Shown here in pieces: positions 29,459-37,501 of a DNA stretch of 40,174 nt. A program made the position numbers and the translations under genes. Every line of letters starts with the position of its first letter. The first letter of the stretch is position 1. Below the pieces are notes generated by a model that had not been told where the DNA came from, did no database searches, and worked only from the letters and a program-made list of their open reading frames with translations. The stretch lies in contig DATISY010000143.1 of NCBI GenBank assembly GCA_035468285.1, forward strand, positions 1 through 40,174, given 5' to 3'. The DNA is from PALSA-555 sp035468285 (GTDB lineage: Bacteria; Actinomycetota; Acidimicrobiia; IMCC26256; PALSA-555).

Positions 29459-31096
29459 CTAGGGGGCGGCGAGAGCGTCGTCGAGGTACTGGTCCCGGCA
29501 GCGTGACCGTTGCAGCTTGCCCGAGGAGGTCTTGGGGAGGCTCCCCGCCCGGACCAGGACCACTTCTCGGGGTGGGACCCCGACGGCGGCGCAGACCCGG
29601 TCGACGACGTGGTCGTGGACGGTGGCGAGGTCGTCGATCTTGGTCTCGGCGACCACGACGATCCCTTCCTTCCCGCGGCGGCCCTCGGCGCCGAACGCGA
29701 TCACGTTCCCCGCCCGGACCCCGTCGACGGACGCCACGGCCCGTTCGATCTCTTCGGGGAACAGGTTGCGGCCACCGATGATGATCACGTCCTTGATGCG
29801 CCCGCAGGCCACCACCTCACCGTCGACCAGGTACCCGAGGTCGCCGGTGCGGAGCCACCCGTCGTGGAACGTCGCCGCGGTCACGTCGTCGCGCCGGAAG
29901 TATCCCGGGGTCACCGAGGCGCCGCGCAGCTCCAGCTCCCCGACCTCGCGCTCGGCGCGGACGTGGCCGGTCTCGGGGTCGCAGACCCGGACGTCGAGGC
30001 CGCGGAGGGGCCGGCCCAGCCGGGCGAGGCGCCGCCCCACGCCGTGCTCGGCGGGCGCGGCGTACGCGAACCGCTCGAGGACGTCGGGGTCGACGGTGTC
30101 GACCGTCATCCCCTCCCCCGGTGTCGGGAACGAGATGGCCAGGGTCGCCTCCGCCATCCCGTACACGCAGAACGCGGTGGCGGGGTCGAGCCCGTGCCGG
30201 GCTCCCGCCTCGAGGAACGACTCCACCGAGCCGGGGTCGATCGGCTCGGCGCCGTTGAGGCCGAGGCGCCACGACGACAGGTCGAGGCCCTCCAGGCGCC
30301 GCATGGCGCGCGCCGCGAGCGCGTACCCGAAGTTCGGCGCGCAGGTGACCGTCCCACCGAAGTCCGACATCCAGCGCAGCCAGTCGGCCGGCGCGGCGAG
30401 GAAGTCCGTCGGCGCGGCGAGGACGAGGTCGAACCCGCTGAGCATCGGGGTCATCAGCAGCCCGATGAGACCCATGTCGTGATACAGGGGCAGCCACGAC
30501 ACCCCGCGGTCGTCGGGCCCGAGGCCGGCTCCCTCGACGATGGCGTCGATGTTCTCGACGATGCAGCGGTGGGGCAGCATCACGCCCTTCGGGTCGGCGG
30601 TCGACCCGCTCGTGAACTGCACCAACGCGAGGGCGTCAGGGTCATCGGGCGGCCGCTCCCATGCCCGCGCCGCGCCCTGCAGCGCGTCGAGGCCCACGAC
30701 CGGCGGGTCACCCGGCTCGGCGGCGAGGAACGGAGCGAGCTCCGGGTCGACGACGACCAGCTTCGCCTCGGCGTGACCGATCCGACGTCGGGTCTGGGCC
30801 GCGAACTCCTCGAGCGAGCCGAGCCGCATCGGCAGCGGCAGGCAGACCAGCGTCGCACCCGCGAGCCACGTCGCTTGGATGGCGGTCACGAGGCGACGCG
30901 AGGTGGGTCCGAGCAGCGCGACATGGTCGCCAGGGCCGATCCCGCGGGCTTGGAGCGCGGCCGCGACCCCCTGGGCCTCTTCGTGGAGCTGGCCCCACGG
31001 GACCGGGTCGGTGCCCCCCGGGGCGGTGGACCCCACGAACGTCAGGGTGCCGGGTCCCCCGGCAGACGCCTCGAGGCGCGACACGACCGTCTTCAT
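29459..31096 (-). CDS. Fatty acyl-AMP ligase (FAAL)
   Basis: An adenylate-forming enzyme of about 545 residues. Motifs are VQFTSGSTADPKGVMLPH (P-loop), VSWLPLYHDMGLIG, GLNGAEPIDP, VYGMAEATLAISF, WLRTGDLGYLVDGEVVACGRIKDVII and the ending LPKTSSGKLQRSRCRD. The wording SWLPLYHDMGLIG and KTSSGKLQRSRCR is characteristic of FAALs, which load fatty acids as acyl-AMP onto carrier proteins for lipid or polyketide assembly instead of making CoA esters. No polyketide synthase or carrier protein is in the window. The start is placed at ATG 31096 (MKTVVSRLEAS), the usual family N-terminus; a GTG at 31174 would add 26 low-complexity residues. Confidence 0.88.
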   Translation of the reverse strand: MKTVVSRLEASAGGPGTLTFVGSTAPGGTDPVPWGQLHEEAQGVAAALQARGIGPGDHVALLGPTSRRLVTAIQATWLAGATLVCLPLPMRLGSLEEFAAQTRRRIGHAEAKLVVVDPELAPFLAAEPGDPPVVGLDALQGAARAWERPPDDPDALALVQFTSGSTADPKGVMLPHRCIVENIDAIVEGAGLGPDDRGVSWLPLYHDMGLIGLLMTPMLSGFDLVLAAPTDFLAAPADWLRWMSDFGGTVTCAPNFGYALAARAMRRLEGLDLSSWRLGLNGAEPIDPGSVESFLEAGARHGLDPATAFCVYGMAEATLAISFPTPGEGMTVDTVDPDVLERFAYAAPAEHGVGRRLARLGRPLRGLDVRVCDPETGHVRAEREVGELELRGASVTPGYFRRDDVTAATFHDGWLRTGDLGYLVDGEVVACGRIKDVIIIGGRNLFPEEIERAVASVDGVRAGNVIAFGAEGRRGKEGIVVVAETKIDDLATVHDHVVDRVCAAVGVPPREVVLVRAGSLPKTSSGKLQRSRCRDQYLDDALAAP

Positions 31097-31194
31097 TGGC
31101 GCTTGGACCTGTGGGGTCCCGGCCGCGTTACCCGCGCCGCGGCCGGTCCCGCCGCTGCTCGCCCCGGCTCCCACGACGGGGAGGCTGGCACGCG

Positions 31195-31500
31195 CTAGCC
31201 GTCGGGCGCCACCGCGGCCGCAGGGTCCCGGAAGAACCGGGAACGGGGCACGACGACATCCGCGCCGGCCGCCCGGGCGGCTTCGAGCAGACCCCCCTCG
31301 ACATGGGATCCGAAGGCGACGATCCGCGCCGCGGGTAGCGCGGCTCGCACCGCCGCCACCGCGTCCGGGTAGCGCCCGAGGTCGACGATCACGACCGACG
31401 CGTCGATCCCGTCCGGGTCCCGTTGGTACGTCGTCGCGGGCAGCGACGCGGAGAGCCGCGACCGGTCCATCAGATCGTCGACGAGCGCGACGATCACCAC
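31195..31500 (-). CDS. Stand-alone receiver-like (CheY-fold) protein
   Basis: A 101-residue protein with the beta-alpha pattern of a response-regulator receiver: VVIVALVDDLMDRSRL (acidic pair Asp8/Asp9 after strand 1), ASVVIVDLGR with Asp40 at the phospho-acceptor place, AARIVAFGS (strand 4, Ser65 for Thr/Ser) and AAGADVVVPRSRF, where the usual Lys after strand 5 is not evident (Pro-Arg). It may thus be a pseudo-receiver. No output domain or histidine kinase is present. GTG 31500 or the next codon, GTG 31497, may be the start. It begins ten bases after the FrhB-like gene, so it may regulate or bind that protein. Confidence 0.65.
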   Translation of the reverse strand: MVIVALVDDLMDRSRLSASLPATTYQRDPDGIDASVVIVDLGRYPDAVAAVRAALPAARIVAFGSHVEGGLLEAARAAGADVVVPRSRFFRDPAAAVAPDG

Positions 31501-31510
31501 GACGGTCTGA

Positions 31511-32635
31511 CTACGACGCGCCGATGAGCCGGGGCGCGTCGACCAGTGCCACCTCGGGCCAGCGGCTGCGCTGCTTGCGGGCGAGCTTGTGGAGCAGCTC
31601 GATGGCACCGGGGTCCTCGTCGCCGGGACGGGTCTCGATCCATCCTTCGGCGAGCATCCCGTCCATGATGTCGCGGCCGGTCTCGGTGCGGACGATGGTC
31701 AGCGTCCAGTCGTTGAACTCCCCGATGCCGCCGGTGGAGATGTCGGCATGCTCAGCGGCGAAGTCGGGGCACATCTTGCAGCCGTCGCGGGTCCAGGCGT
31801 GGCACTCCTTGAGCGGGACCTCGTGGTAGTCGCCGTTGTGCATCCAGATCTGAAGGCGGCCCTTGATGTTCATCTTCTTGATGTCGGCGCGCTTGAGCCC
31901 GTACTTGGCATCGAGGAGCTCGTCGAAGATCGCGTCGTCGAACGTCTTGGAGCAGAGCAACCCGATGTTCAGGCTGAGCCGCCGCGCGACCTTCCCGGCC
32001 TTGCGTTGCTTCATGACGGGTGGCACCGAGCTCTGGCACGACATGCCGACGAGTGCGATCTTCTCCGCGCCCGACTCGATCGCCTCGTTGTAGGCGAGCG
32101 TGTTGGCGGAGTAGGTGTAGCGGCTCCCGGCGGACGCGATGACCTGGTCCTTCGTGCGCGCGACCCCAGGGACCGCCTTCCACGTGGAGCCGTCCCCCTC
32201 GAGGAACGAGACGAGCGCGGCGTCGATGAGGTCCTTGTCGAGGCAGTACAGGAGGATCGCGGAGACCAGGCCGCCGTCCTGACCGACCTCGGCGAGGACG
32301 GGATCGGTCGTTCGGGCCAGGACGATGTCGCTGCTGATACCCGCGACCTCGTCGGCCGCCCGGACCCTCCCGAACAAGAACTCGTCGATCTCGGGCTCCC
32401 ACGCCCGGAAGCGGGGGCACGCCCGGGTGCAGCTGGTGCAGCCCTTCTGCCCATGCGAGCAGTCATCGGGCCCGAAGCCGTCCTCGGTCTGGAACGGCCT
32501 GTAGATCCCGGCGTCGTCCCGGTAGCCGAGCACGTCGTGCGGACACGCGATCACGCATCCAGCACACCCGGTGCACAGTCCGCTCGTCACGACCTCTTCG
32601 TAGAGATGTTTCCACTGCAACTTCTCTGGTGGCAT
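31511..32635 (-). CDS. FrhB-like F420 hydrogenase/dehydrogenase beta-subunit protein with two Fe-S motifs
   Basis: A 374-residue protein. Two ferredoxin-type Cys clusters lie at the N-terminus (Cys21, 24, 27, 31 in GLCTGCAGCVIACP, and Cys59, 66, 69, 73), followed by the FrhB FAD/F420 domain (VGQDGGLVSAILLYCL, VGMSCQSSVPPV, IGLLCSKTF) and a C-terminal KMCPDFAAEHADISTGGIG. Relatives move electrons between F420H2 and ferredoxin, sulfite, glutamate or porphyrin substrates; which applies here is unknown. No hydrogenase subunit is nearby. The start MPPEKLQW at 32635 is chosen over an ATG seven codons upstream; CAGACT six bases upstream supports it. It diverges from metF. Confidence 0.85.
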   Translation of the reverse strand: MPPEKLQWKHLYEEVVTSGLCTGCAGCVIACPHDVLGYRDDAGIYRPFQTEDGFGPDDCSHGQKGCTSCTRACPRFRAWEPEIDEFLFGRVRAADEVAGISSDIVLARTTDPVLAEVGQDGGLVSAILLYCLDKDLIDAALVSFLEGDGSTWKAVPGVARTKDQVIASAGSRYTYSANTLAYNEAIESGAEKIALVGMSCQSSVPPVMKQRKAGKVARRLSLNIGLLCSKTFDDAIFDELLDAKYGLKRADIKKMNIKGRLQIWMHNGDYHEVPLKECHAWTRDGCKMCPDFAAEHADISTGGIGEFNDWTLTIVRTETGRDIMDGMLAEGWIETRPGDEDPGAIELLHKLARKQRSRWPEVALVDAPRLIGAS

Positions 32636-32745
32636 GCGTGCAGTCTGGCATGTCACCCGCGCGGGCGGTCGGGCCGACCGGCGACCCGGCGCCCAGATGA
32701 CCGCCCAGGCAGGAATCGGCGCTGACGAGGCGGGGCGTCGTCACC

Positions 32746-32751
32746 TACGCT
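32746..32751 (+). promoter_or_regulatory. Candidate -10 box for metF
   Basis: TACGCT lies 33 bases before ATG 32785, and an AAAGG ribosome site sits between them. This would be a leadered transcript of about 27 bases of 5' UTR. Confidence 0.4.
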
Positions 32752-32784
32752 CGCTACCTCGTCCCGTGCGTCCAAAGGTCCGTG

Positions 32785-33648
32785 ATGGCCAAGATCAGCG
32801 ACATTCTGAACGAGGGTCGCACCATCTCGTTCGAGTTCTTCCCACCCCGCACCGAAGAAGCGGAGACACAGCTCGAGCAGACCTTGCGCGAGCTGGGGCC
32901 GCTCCGCCCCTCGTACGTGTCGGTCACGTACGGCGCGGGCGGGTCGACACGGGAGCGCACCCACGGGCTCGTCGTCGAGATCAACCGTGACCTCGGCCTC
33001 ACCGCGATGGCGCACCTCACATGCGCCGCGCACAGCCGGGCCGAGCTCGAGGAGATCCTCGTCAACTACCGCGACGCCGGGATCGAGAACGTCTTGGCGC
33101 TCGGCGGTGACCCGCCGGCGGACCTGGAGCTGCCCCCGACCGAGCTCGACCACGCCGTCGACCTCGTCCGCCTGGCGCGAGGTGTCGGCGACTTCTCGAT
33201 CGGCGTGGCGGTGCACCCCGAGCCCCATCCCCGCTCCCCGACGCTGGAGAGCGACCGGCGCTACACCGCCGAGAAGCTCGCGGAAGCCGACTTCGGGATC
33301 ACCCAGTTCTTCTTCGACGCCCAGCACTACTTCGAGCTCGTCGACGCGCTGCACCGACACGGCGTCGACAAGCCGATCATCCCCGGGATCATGCCGGTGC
33401 TCAGCCTGAAGGGGATCCAGAGCATGGCGAAGCTGCAAGGGTCGGCGCTGCCGGCATGGCTGGTCGAGCGGCTCCACGCCGTCGAGGACGATCCCGCGGC
33501 GGTGCGGCGGGTCGGGATCGACGAAGCCACCCGACTGTGCTCGACCCTCCTCGAGGGGGGCGCACCCGGATTGCACTTCTACACGCTGAACCGTTCGCCG
33601 GCGACGCGCGAGATCGCCGCAAACCTCGGGCTCGCGCCCACCCGCTGA
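32785..33648 (+). CDS. metF: 5,10-Methylenetetrahydrofolate reductase
   Basis: A 287-residue TIM-barrel flavoprotein reducing methylene-THF to methyl-THF for methionine synthesis. It has ISFEFFPPRTEEAE with the catalytic Glu, PSYVSVTYGAGGSTRERT, AHLTCAAHSRAELEEIL, NVLALGGDPP, and DFGITQFFFDAQHYF, all MTHFR signatures. Length is normal for bacterial single-domain MetF. ATG 32785 is preferred over GTG 32782. It diverges from an FrhB-like redox protein across 149 bases, raising the possibility that its electrons come from a donor other than NADH; this is speculation. Confidence 0.93.
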   Translation: MAKISDILNEGRTISFEFFPPRTEEAETQLEQTLRELGPLRPSYVSVTYGAGGSTRERTHGLVVEINRDLGLTAMAHLTCAAHSRAELEEILVNYRDAGIENVLALGGDPPADLELPPTELDHAVDLVRLARGVGDFSIGVAVHPEPHPRSPTLESDRRYTAEKLAEADFGITQFFFDAQHYFELVDALHRHGVDKPIIPGIMPVLSLKGIQSMAKLQGSALPAWLVERLHAVEDDPAAVRRVGIDEATRLCSTLLEGGAPGLHFYTLNRSPATREIAANLGLAPTR

Positions 33649-33700
33649 CGCCGACTTGGACCGCTCGTCGCCGCGGGCGACGCGACGCGAGGAGCACGAT

Positions 33701-35983
33701 GTGACTGACGGGCCGATCATCGGGCGGACCCTCGCCGACTCGAGGCCGGCTTTCGAGCCGCTGCCACGCCCGCCGTCGGGTGCCCCCAACGTGGTGCTCG
33801 TCGTGCTCGACGATCTCGGGTTCGGTCAGCTCGGCTGCTTCGGCTCGGACCTCGGGACGCCCACCATCGACCGGCTCGCCGCGCAAGGCGCCCGCTACAA
33901 CCGGTTCCACGTCACCGCCCTGTGCTCGCCGACCCGGGCATGCCTCCTCACCGGGCGCAACCACCACGCCGTCGGCATGGGATTCCTCACCGACGTCCCG
34001 ACCGGCTTCCCCGGCTACAACGGGCGGATCCCGCCGTCGGCGGCCGCGCTGCCCCGGATCCTGCGCGACGCGGGCTACAGCACCCTCGCGGTCGGCAAAT
34101 GGCATCTCGCGCCTCGCTGGGAGCAGAGCGCGTCGGGACCGTTCGCCCGGTGGCCGCTCGGTTTGGGCTTCGAGCGTTTCTACGGGTTTCTCGGCGGGGA
34201 CACGAACCAGTGGACCCCCGAGCTGGTCCGCGACAACGGCTTCGTGGAGCCGCCCCGCGCGCCGGAGGACGGCTACCACCTCACCGAGGACCTGGTCGAC
34301 CAGGCCATGCGGCTCGTCCAGGACCAGCAGCAGGCGACCCCGACGAAGCCGTTCTTCCTCTACTTCGCGACCGGCGCCACCCACGCGCCCCATCACGCGC
34401 CGCGCGCCGCCATCGACCGGTACCGCGGCCAGTTCGACGACGGCTGGGACGCGTGGCGGGCCGCGACGTTCGACCGCCAGATCGCCGAAGGAGTCGTGCC
34501 CGCCGGGACCACGTTGCCGCCGCGGCCACCGTGGGTCGACGCGTGGGATGACCTCTCCGCCGACCAGCGGCGGCTCTTCGCCCGTCTCATGGAGGCGTTC
34601 GCCGGGTTCCTCAGCCACACCGACGAGCAGCTGGGACGTCTCGTCGCGCACCTGGAGACGCTCGGTGTCCTGGAGGACACTCTCGTGCTGCTGTGCTCCG
34701 ACAACGGGACCAGCGCCGAAGGCGGACCGTACGGATCGCTGAACGAGCACCGCTTCACCCATCAGCTCGTCGACGACCCCGCCGAGACGCTCGCGCATCT
34801 CGAGGAGCTCGGCGGGTTCCGCGCCTACAACCACTATCCCTGGGGCTGGGCGTGGGCCGGGAACACGCCGCTGCGGCTCTGGAAGCGCTACACGTGGCTG
34901 GGTGGTGTCCGCACCCCGCTCGTGGCGCGCTGGCCGGGCCGTGTCACCGAACCCGGCGGCCTCCGGACCCAGTTCTGTCACGCCGTCGACCTCTTCGCCA
35001 CCGTGCTCGACGCCGCCGGCGTGGAGGTCCCGGACCGCGTCGACGGCGTCACCCAGCAGCCCGTCGACGGGGCCAGCCTCGTGCCGACCTTCGCCGACCC
35101 CGGGAGCCCCAGCCCCCGCGACACCCAGTACTTCGAGATGATCGGCTCGCGCGCCATCTACCACGACGGCTGGAAGGCCACGACCGACCACGTCGGCAAC
35201 CAGCTCGACATCGAACGCGACCGGATCGAAGGCAGCCGCGACTACGACACCGACCACTGGGCGCTCTTCCATCTCGACGAGGACTTCTCCGAGGCCCACG
35301 ACCGCTCCCACGAGCATCCCGACCTGACCCGCCGGCTCGCCGAGCGGTGGTGGAGCGAAGCGGGACGCAACCAGGTGCTCCCACTCGACGACAGCCTGCT
35401 GCAGCGCTTCGGGGCGTTGGAGCCCGCACCGTTCGGACCGCGCGCCCGGGCGGTACTGCGCCCGGGCGGCGGCCCCGTGTCGGAGGACGCGATCCCGTCG
35501 CTCATCGGCGGGTTCGTCCTCGAAGCCGACCTCGACGTCCCCCCTTCGGGCGCGGAGGGGGTCATCTGCGCGCTCGGCGACTGGAACAACGGATGGGCCT
35601 GCTACCTGCTCGGGGGCGTACCCGTCGTCGCGTTCAGCGTCTTCGGGTACCCCGCCCGCGTCGCGGCCGACCGGGCGCTCGCACCCGGCTCCCGGATCGT
35701 GCGCGTCGAGTACCAGCGAAAGTCCGGTCCGGGCGGGACGCTGCACATCGCTGTGGACGGCGCCGTCGTGGCCGACGGGACACTGACCGCGGACCTCCCG
35801 TTCCGGTGGCAGATCGGTGGCGCCGGCCTCCTCGTGGGAAGGGACCGGGGATTCCCGGTGTGCGACGACTATGCGACGCCGTTCCCCTGCACCGCGACGA
35901 TCCGGGCCGTGGTCCTCGAATCGGGTTCGGCGGCCCGGCACGACCAGGGCCGCGAAATCACCGCGGCACTCCGACACGAGTGA
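33701..35983 (+). CDS. Type I arylsulfatase with C-terminal beta-sandwich extension
   Basis: A 760-residue sulfatase. Metal ligands Asp37-Asp38 lie in VLVVLDDLGFG, and the formylglycine motif Cys75-Ser-Pro-Thr-Arg (CSPTRACLLTGR) is intact, so activation by a formylglycine-generating enzyme is needed. VGKWHLAP, FFLYFATGATHAPHHAP and LCSDNGTSAEGG are further active-site segments. After about residue 600 a beta-rich domain follows (GGFVLEADLDVPPSG to AGLLVGRD), as in large AtsA-type sulfatases. No signal peptide is seen, so it is probably cytoplasmic. GTG 33701 follows a strong GAGGAG ribosome site. It would release sulfate from aryl or alkyl sulfate esters; the substrate is not known. Confidence 0.9.
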   Translation: MTDGPIIGRTLADSRPAFEPLPRPPSGAPNVVLVVLDDLGFGQLGCFGSDLGTPTIDRLAAQGARYNRFHVTALCSPTRACLLTGRNHHAVGMGFLTDVPTGFPGYNGRIPPSAAALPRILRDAGYSTLAVGKWHLAPRWEQSASGPFARWPLGLGFERFYGFLGGDTNQWTPELVRDNGFVEPPRAPEDGYHLTEDLVDQAMRLVQDQQQATPTKPFFLYFATGATHAPHHAPRAAIDRYRGQFDDGWDAWRAATFDRQIAEGVVPAGTTLPPRPPWVDAWDDLSADQRRLFARLMEAFAGFLSHTDEQLGRLVAHLETLGVLEDTLVLLCSDNGTSAEGGPYGSLNEHRFTHQLVDDPAETLAHLEELGGFRAYNHYPWGWAWAGNTPLRLWKRYTWLGGVRTPLVARWPGRVTEPGGLRTQFCHAVDLFATVLDAAGVEVPDRVDGVTQQPVDGASLVPTFADPGSPSPRDTQYFEMIGSRAIYHDGWKATTDHVGNQLDIERDRIEGSRDYDTDHWALFHLDEDFSEAHDRSHEHPDLTRRLAERWWSEAGRNQVLPLDDSLLQRFGALEPAPFGPRARAVLRPGGGPVSEDAIPSLIGGFVLEADLDVPPSGAEGVICALGDWNNGWACYLLGGVPVVAFSVFGYPARVAADRALAPGSRIVRVEYQRKSGPGGTLHIAVDGAVVADGTLTADLPFRWQIGGAGLLVGRDRGFPVCDDYATPFPCTATIRAVVLESGSAARHDQGREITAALRHE

Positions 35984-36020
35984 ACGCCGCGCCGTCGCGC
36001 TGATCCGGCGCCCGGGTTCC

Positions 36021-36026
36021 TAAGAT
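36021..36026 (+). promoter_or_regulatory. Candidate -10 box for ABM-like gene
   Basis: TAAGAT lies 33 bases before ATG 36054. GAAGGG, six bases before that ATG, is a good ribosome site and decides against the ATG at 36048, which directly abuts it. Confidence 0.45.
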
Positions 36027-36053
36027 CGACCGTTCGCCATCGAAGGGATGACC

Positions 36054-36356
36054 ATGTACGTCGCCGAGTTCACTCTCCGCGCCAAGCCCGGCCACTACGC
36101 CGAGGTGGCCGAGCTCTACTCCGTCTTCGCGGGGGAGTTCCTCTCGAACCACGACGCGCTGGAGAGCGTGCTCGTGGTCGGCGACGAAGGCAGCGGCGTG
36201 GTGCGTGGGCTCGGTGTCTTCATGGACCGGCCCGCCGCCGACAGCGTGAACAGCGACCCCGAGTTCGCGGCGTTCAACGACGCCGTCGCGCCGATGCTCG
36301 CCACCCCGCCCCAGCGCGTCGAGCTCGAGCTCCTCCACCTCTTCGCGAGAACCTGA
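36054..36356 (+). CDS. Small dimeric alpha/beta-barrel (ABM-like) protein
   Basis: A 100-residue protein that looks like an antibiotic-biosynthesis-monooxygenase/ferredoxin-like fold: strand YVAEFTLRAKPG, helix YAEVAELYSVFAGEFLSNHDALESVLV, strand VVRGLGVFMDRPAADSVNSDPEFAAFND and a final RVELELLHLF strand. Such proteins dimerise into a barrel; some are monooxygenases, others are heme-binding or have no known activity. No catalytic residue can be named. It follows the sulfatase in the same direction but has its own promoter-like TAAGAT. Confidence 0.75.
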   Translation: MYVAEFTLRAKPGHYAEVAELYSVFAGEFLSNHDALESVLVVGDEGSGVVRGLGVFMDRPAADSVNSDPEFAAFNDAVAPMLATPPQRVELELLHLFART

Positions 36357-36378
36357 GCGCTCCCCGCGACGTCGTCGG

Positions 36379-37338
36379 TCAGCTCGCCGGCGGGCGCAGC
36401 GGGAGCGGCGACGGCTGGCGTTCGAGCGTGCCCCGGTCCCAGCCCCCGTTGATGGCGGCAGCCTCGTAGCTGGCCTGGAGGAAGTCGAGCAAGAGCCGGT
36501 CGGGATCGGCGGCGGCGCGCATGGTGTCGTACGGGAGCACGAACTCGCCGAGCTCGTCGGAATAGGTCGAGCCCGGCGCGGCGGGAGCATCGCGGAAGCC
36601 CGGCGGCTCCGGGTAGGCGTAGGCGTAGAAGAGGCCCTCGCCGTCCCCGCCGGGCCAGTAGCCGCAGCTGCTCACCTCATGCGAGTACGCCTCGAGCATG
36701 ACCTGGGGCCCGCAGTTCGGCGGCGACGCCTGATAGGGAGGCGCGGTCCGGCCCGAAAATCGGGTCACCGCGAGGTCGAGGCCGCCCCAGAACAGGTGGA
36801 CGGGGCTCACCTTGCCGAGGAACCGGCCGCGGAACTCCACCAGCACCCGGGTCGACTGGACCAGCATCCGCCAGAACCGCTGTGCCTGGTCAGGGTCGTA
36901 GGTGCCATGCACCTCGTCGTCGACAAACGGGATCGCCCCTTCGATCTCGACGGGCATCGGCCAGATGTCCGTTCCGAGACCAAGCCGATTCAGGCAGTCC
37001 ATGAACTGGGCGTAGAAGGACGCGACGGGCTGGGACTCCAGGCGGATCGACGCCTGGTCGCCGGTGCTGGTCACGATGTCGAGCTGATGGGCCAGGAAGT
37101 CGAAGTCGACTTGGAAACTGGGGCCGTCCGCTCGGGGGATCAGGGACGTGGTGAGGCCCCGCGCGGTGACGTACAGCGTCACGTTCCACCAGTGGTTGAT
37201 GAGCGCGGTGTTGGCCATGCGGACCTTGCCCACCATCTGGGTCCACAGCTGCACGGTGTCGCGGGTCGGTTCCCATTCCGCCAACGGCAACGCCGGCCAC
37301 TGGGCGTCCGGGCCCGACCCGCGGCCCGTGTCAGCCAT
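36379..37338 (-). CDS. DUF5996 family protein
   Basis: A 319-residue cytoplasmic protein matching DUF5996: WPALPLAEWEPTRDTVQLWTQMVGK at the start, NHWWNVTLYVTARGLTTSLIP, FQVDFDFLAHQLDI, SPVHLFWGGLDLAVTRFSGR, and HEVSSCGYWPGG. The family is common in bacteria and has no assigned function; it contains many aromatic residues and conserved His, but a metal site cannot be stated. ATG 37338 has GAGG eight bases upstream. It lies directly downstream of a decayed AraC/VOC locus. Confidence 0.9.
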   Translation of the reverse strand: MADTGRGSGPDAQWPALPLAEWEPTRDTVQLWTQMVGKVRMANTALINHWWNVTLYVTARGLTTSLIPRADGPSFQVDFDFLAHQLDIVTSTGDQASIRLESQPVASFYAQFMDCLNRLGLGTDIWPMPVEIEGAIPFVDDEVHGTYDPDQAQRFWRMLVQSTRVLVEFRGRFLGKVSPVHLFWGGLDLAVTRFSGRTAPPYQASPPNCGPQVMLEAYSHEVSSCGYWPGGDGEGLFYAYAYPEPPGFRDAPAAPGSTYSDELGEFVLPYDTMRAAADPDRLLLDFLQASYEAAAINGGWDRGTLERQPSPLPLRPPAS

Positions 37339-37418
37339 CGCGTCGGCCTCGTGCCGCGCCGCGAGCCCCGGACGGTCGTCCGAGGCCCGGCGACGTTGAC
37401 GGCGATCGGGTGGCGCGT

Positions 37419-37501
37419 TCAGCGCCCCGCCATCTCTCGCACCTGGGTGAGTCGGATGGAGTTGCCCGACGGGTCACGGAAACCCGAATCGATGCCGTAG
37501 G
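37419..37501 (-). pseudogene. C-terminal fragment of a VOC (glyoxalase-fold) protein
   Basis: About 27 codons ending in TGA at 37419 read YGIDSGFRDPSGNSIRLTQ then VREMAGR. This is the usual final strand of a VOC-family protein (FRDPxGNxIRL, carrying a metal-ligand-like position). Nothing upstream in this frame belongs to a VOC domain. Instead the AraC coding sequence joins directly at about 37502 in a different frame. The first 100 or so residues of the VOC gene are missing. Confidence 0.75.

Noticed and set aside
31097..31174. Longer N-terminus for the fatty acyl-AMP ligase from GTG 31174
   Set aside because: It adds 26 Gly/Ala/Ser residues and has no ribosome site or leaderless box. The ATG at 31096 matches the usual family start.
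33401..35977. An 858-codon minus-strand frame opposite the sulfatase gene
   Set aside because: Only the plus strand carries sulfatase motifs and a GAGGAG ribosome site. The minus frame is typical antisense coding in GC-rich DNA.
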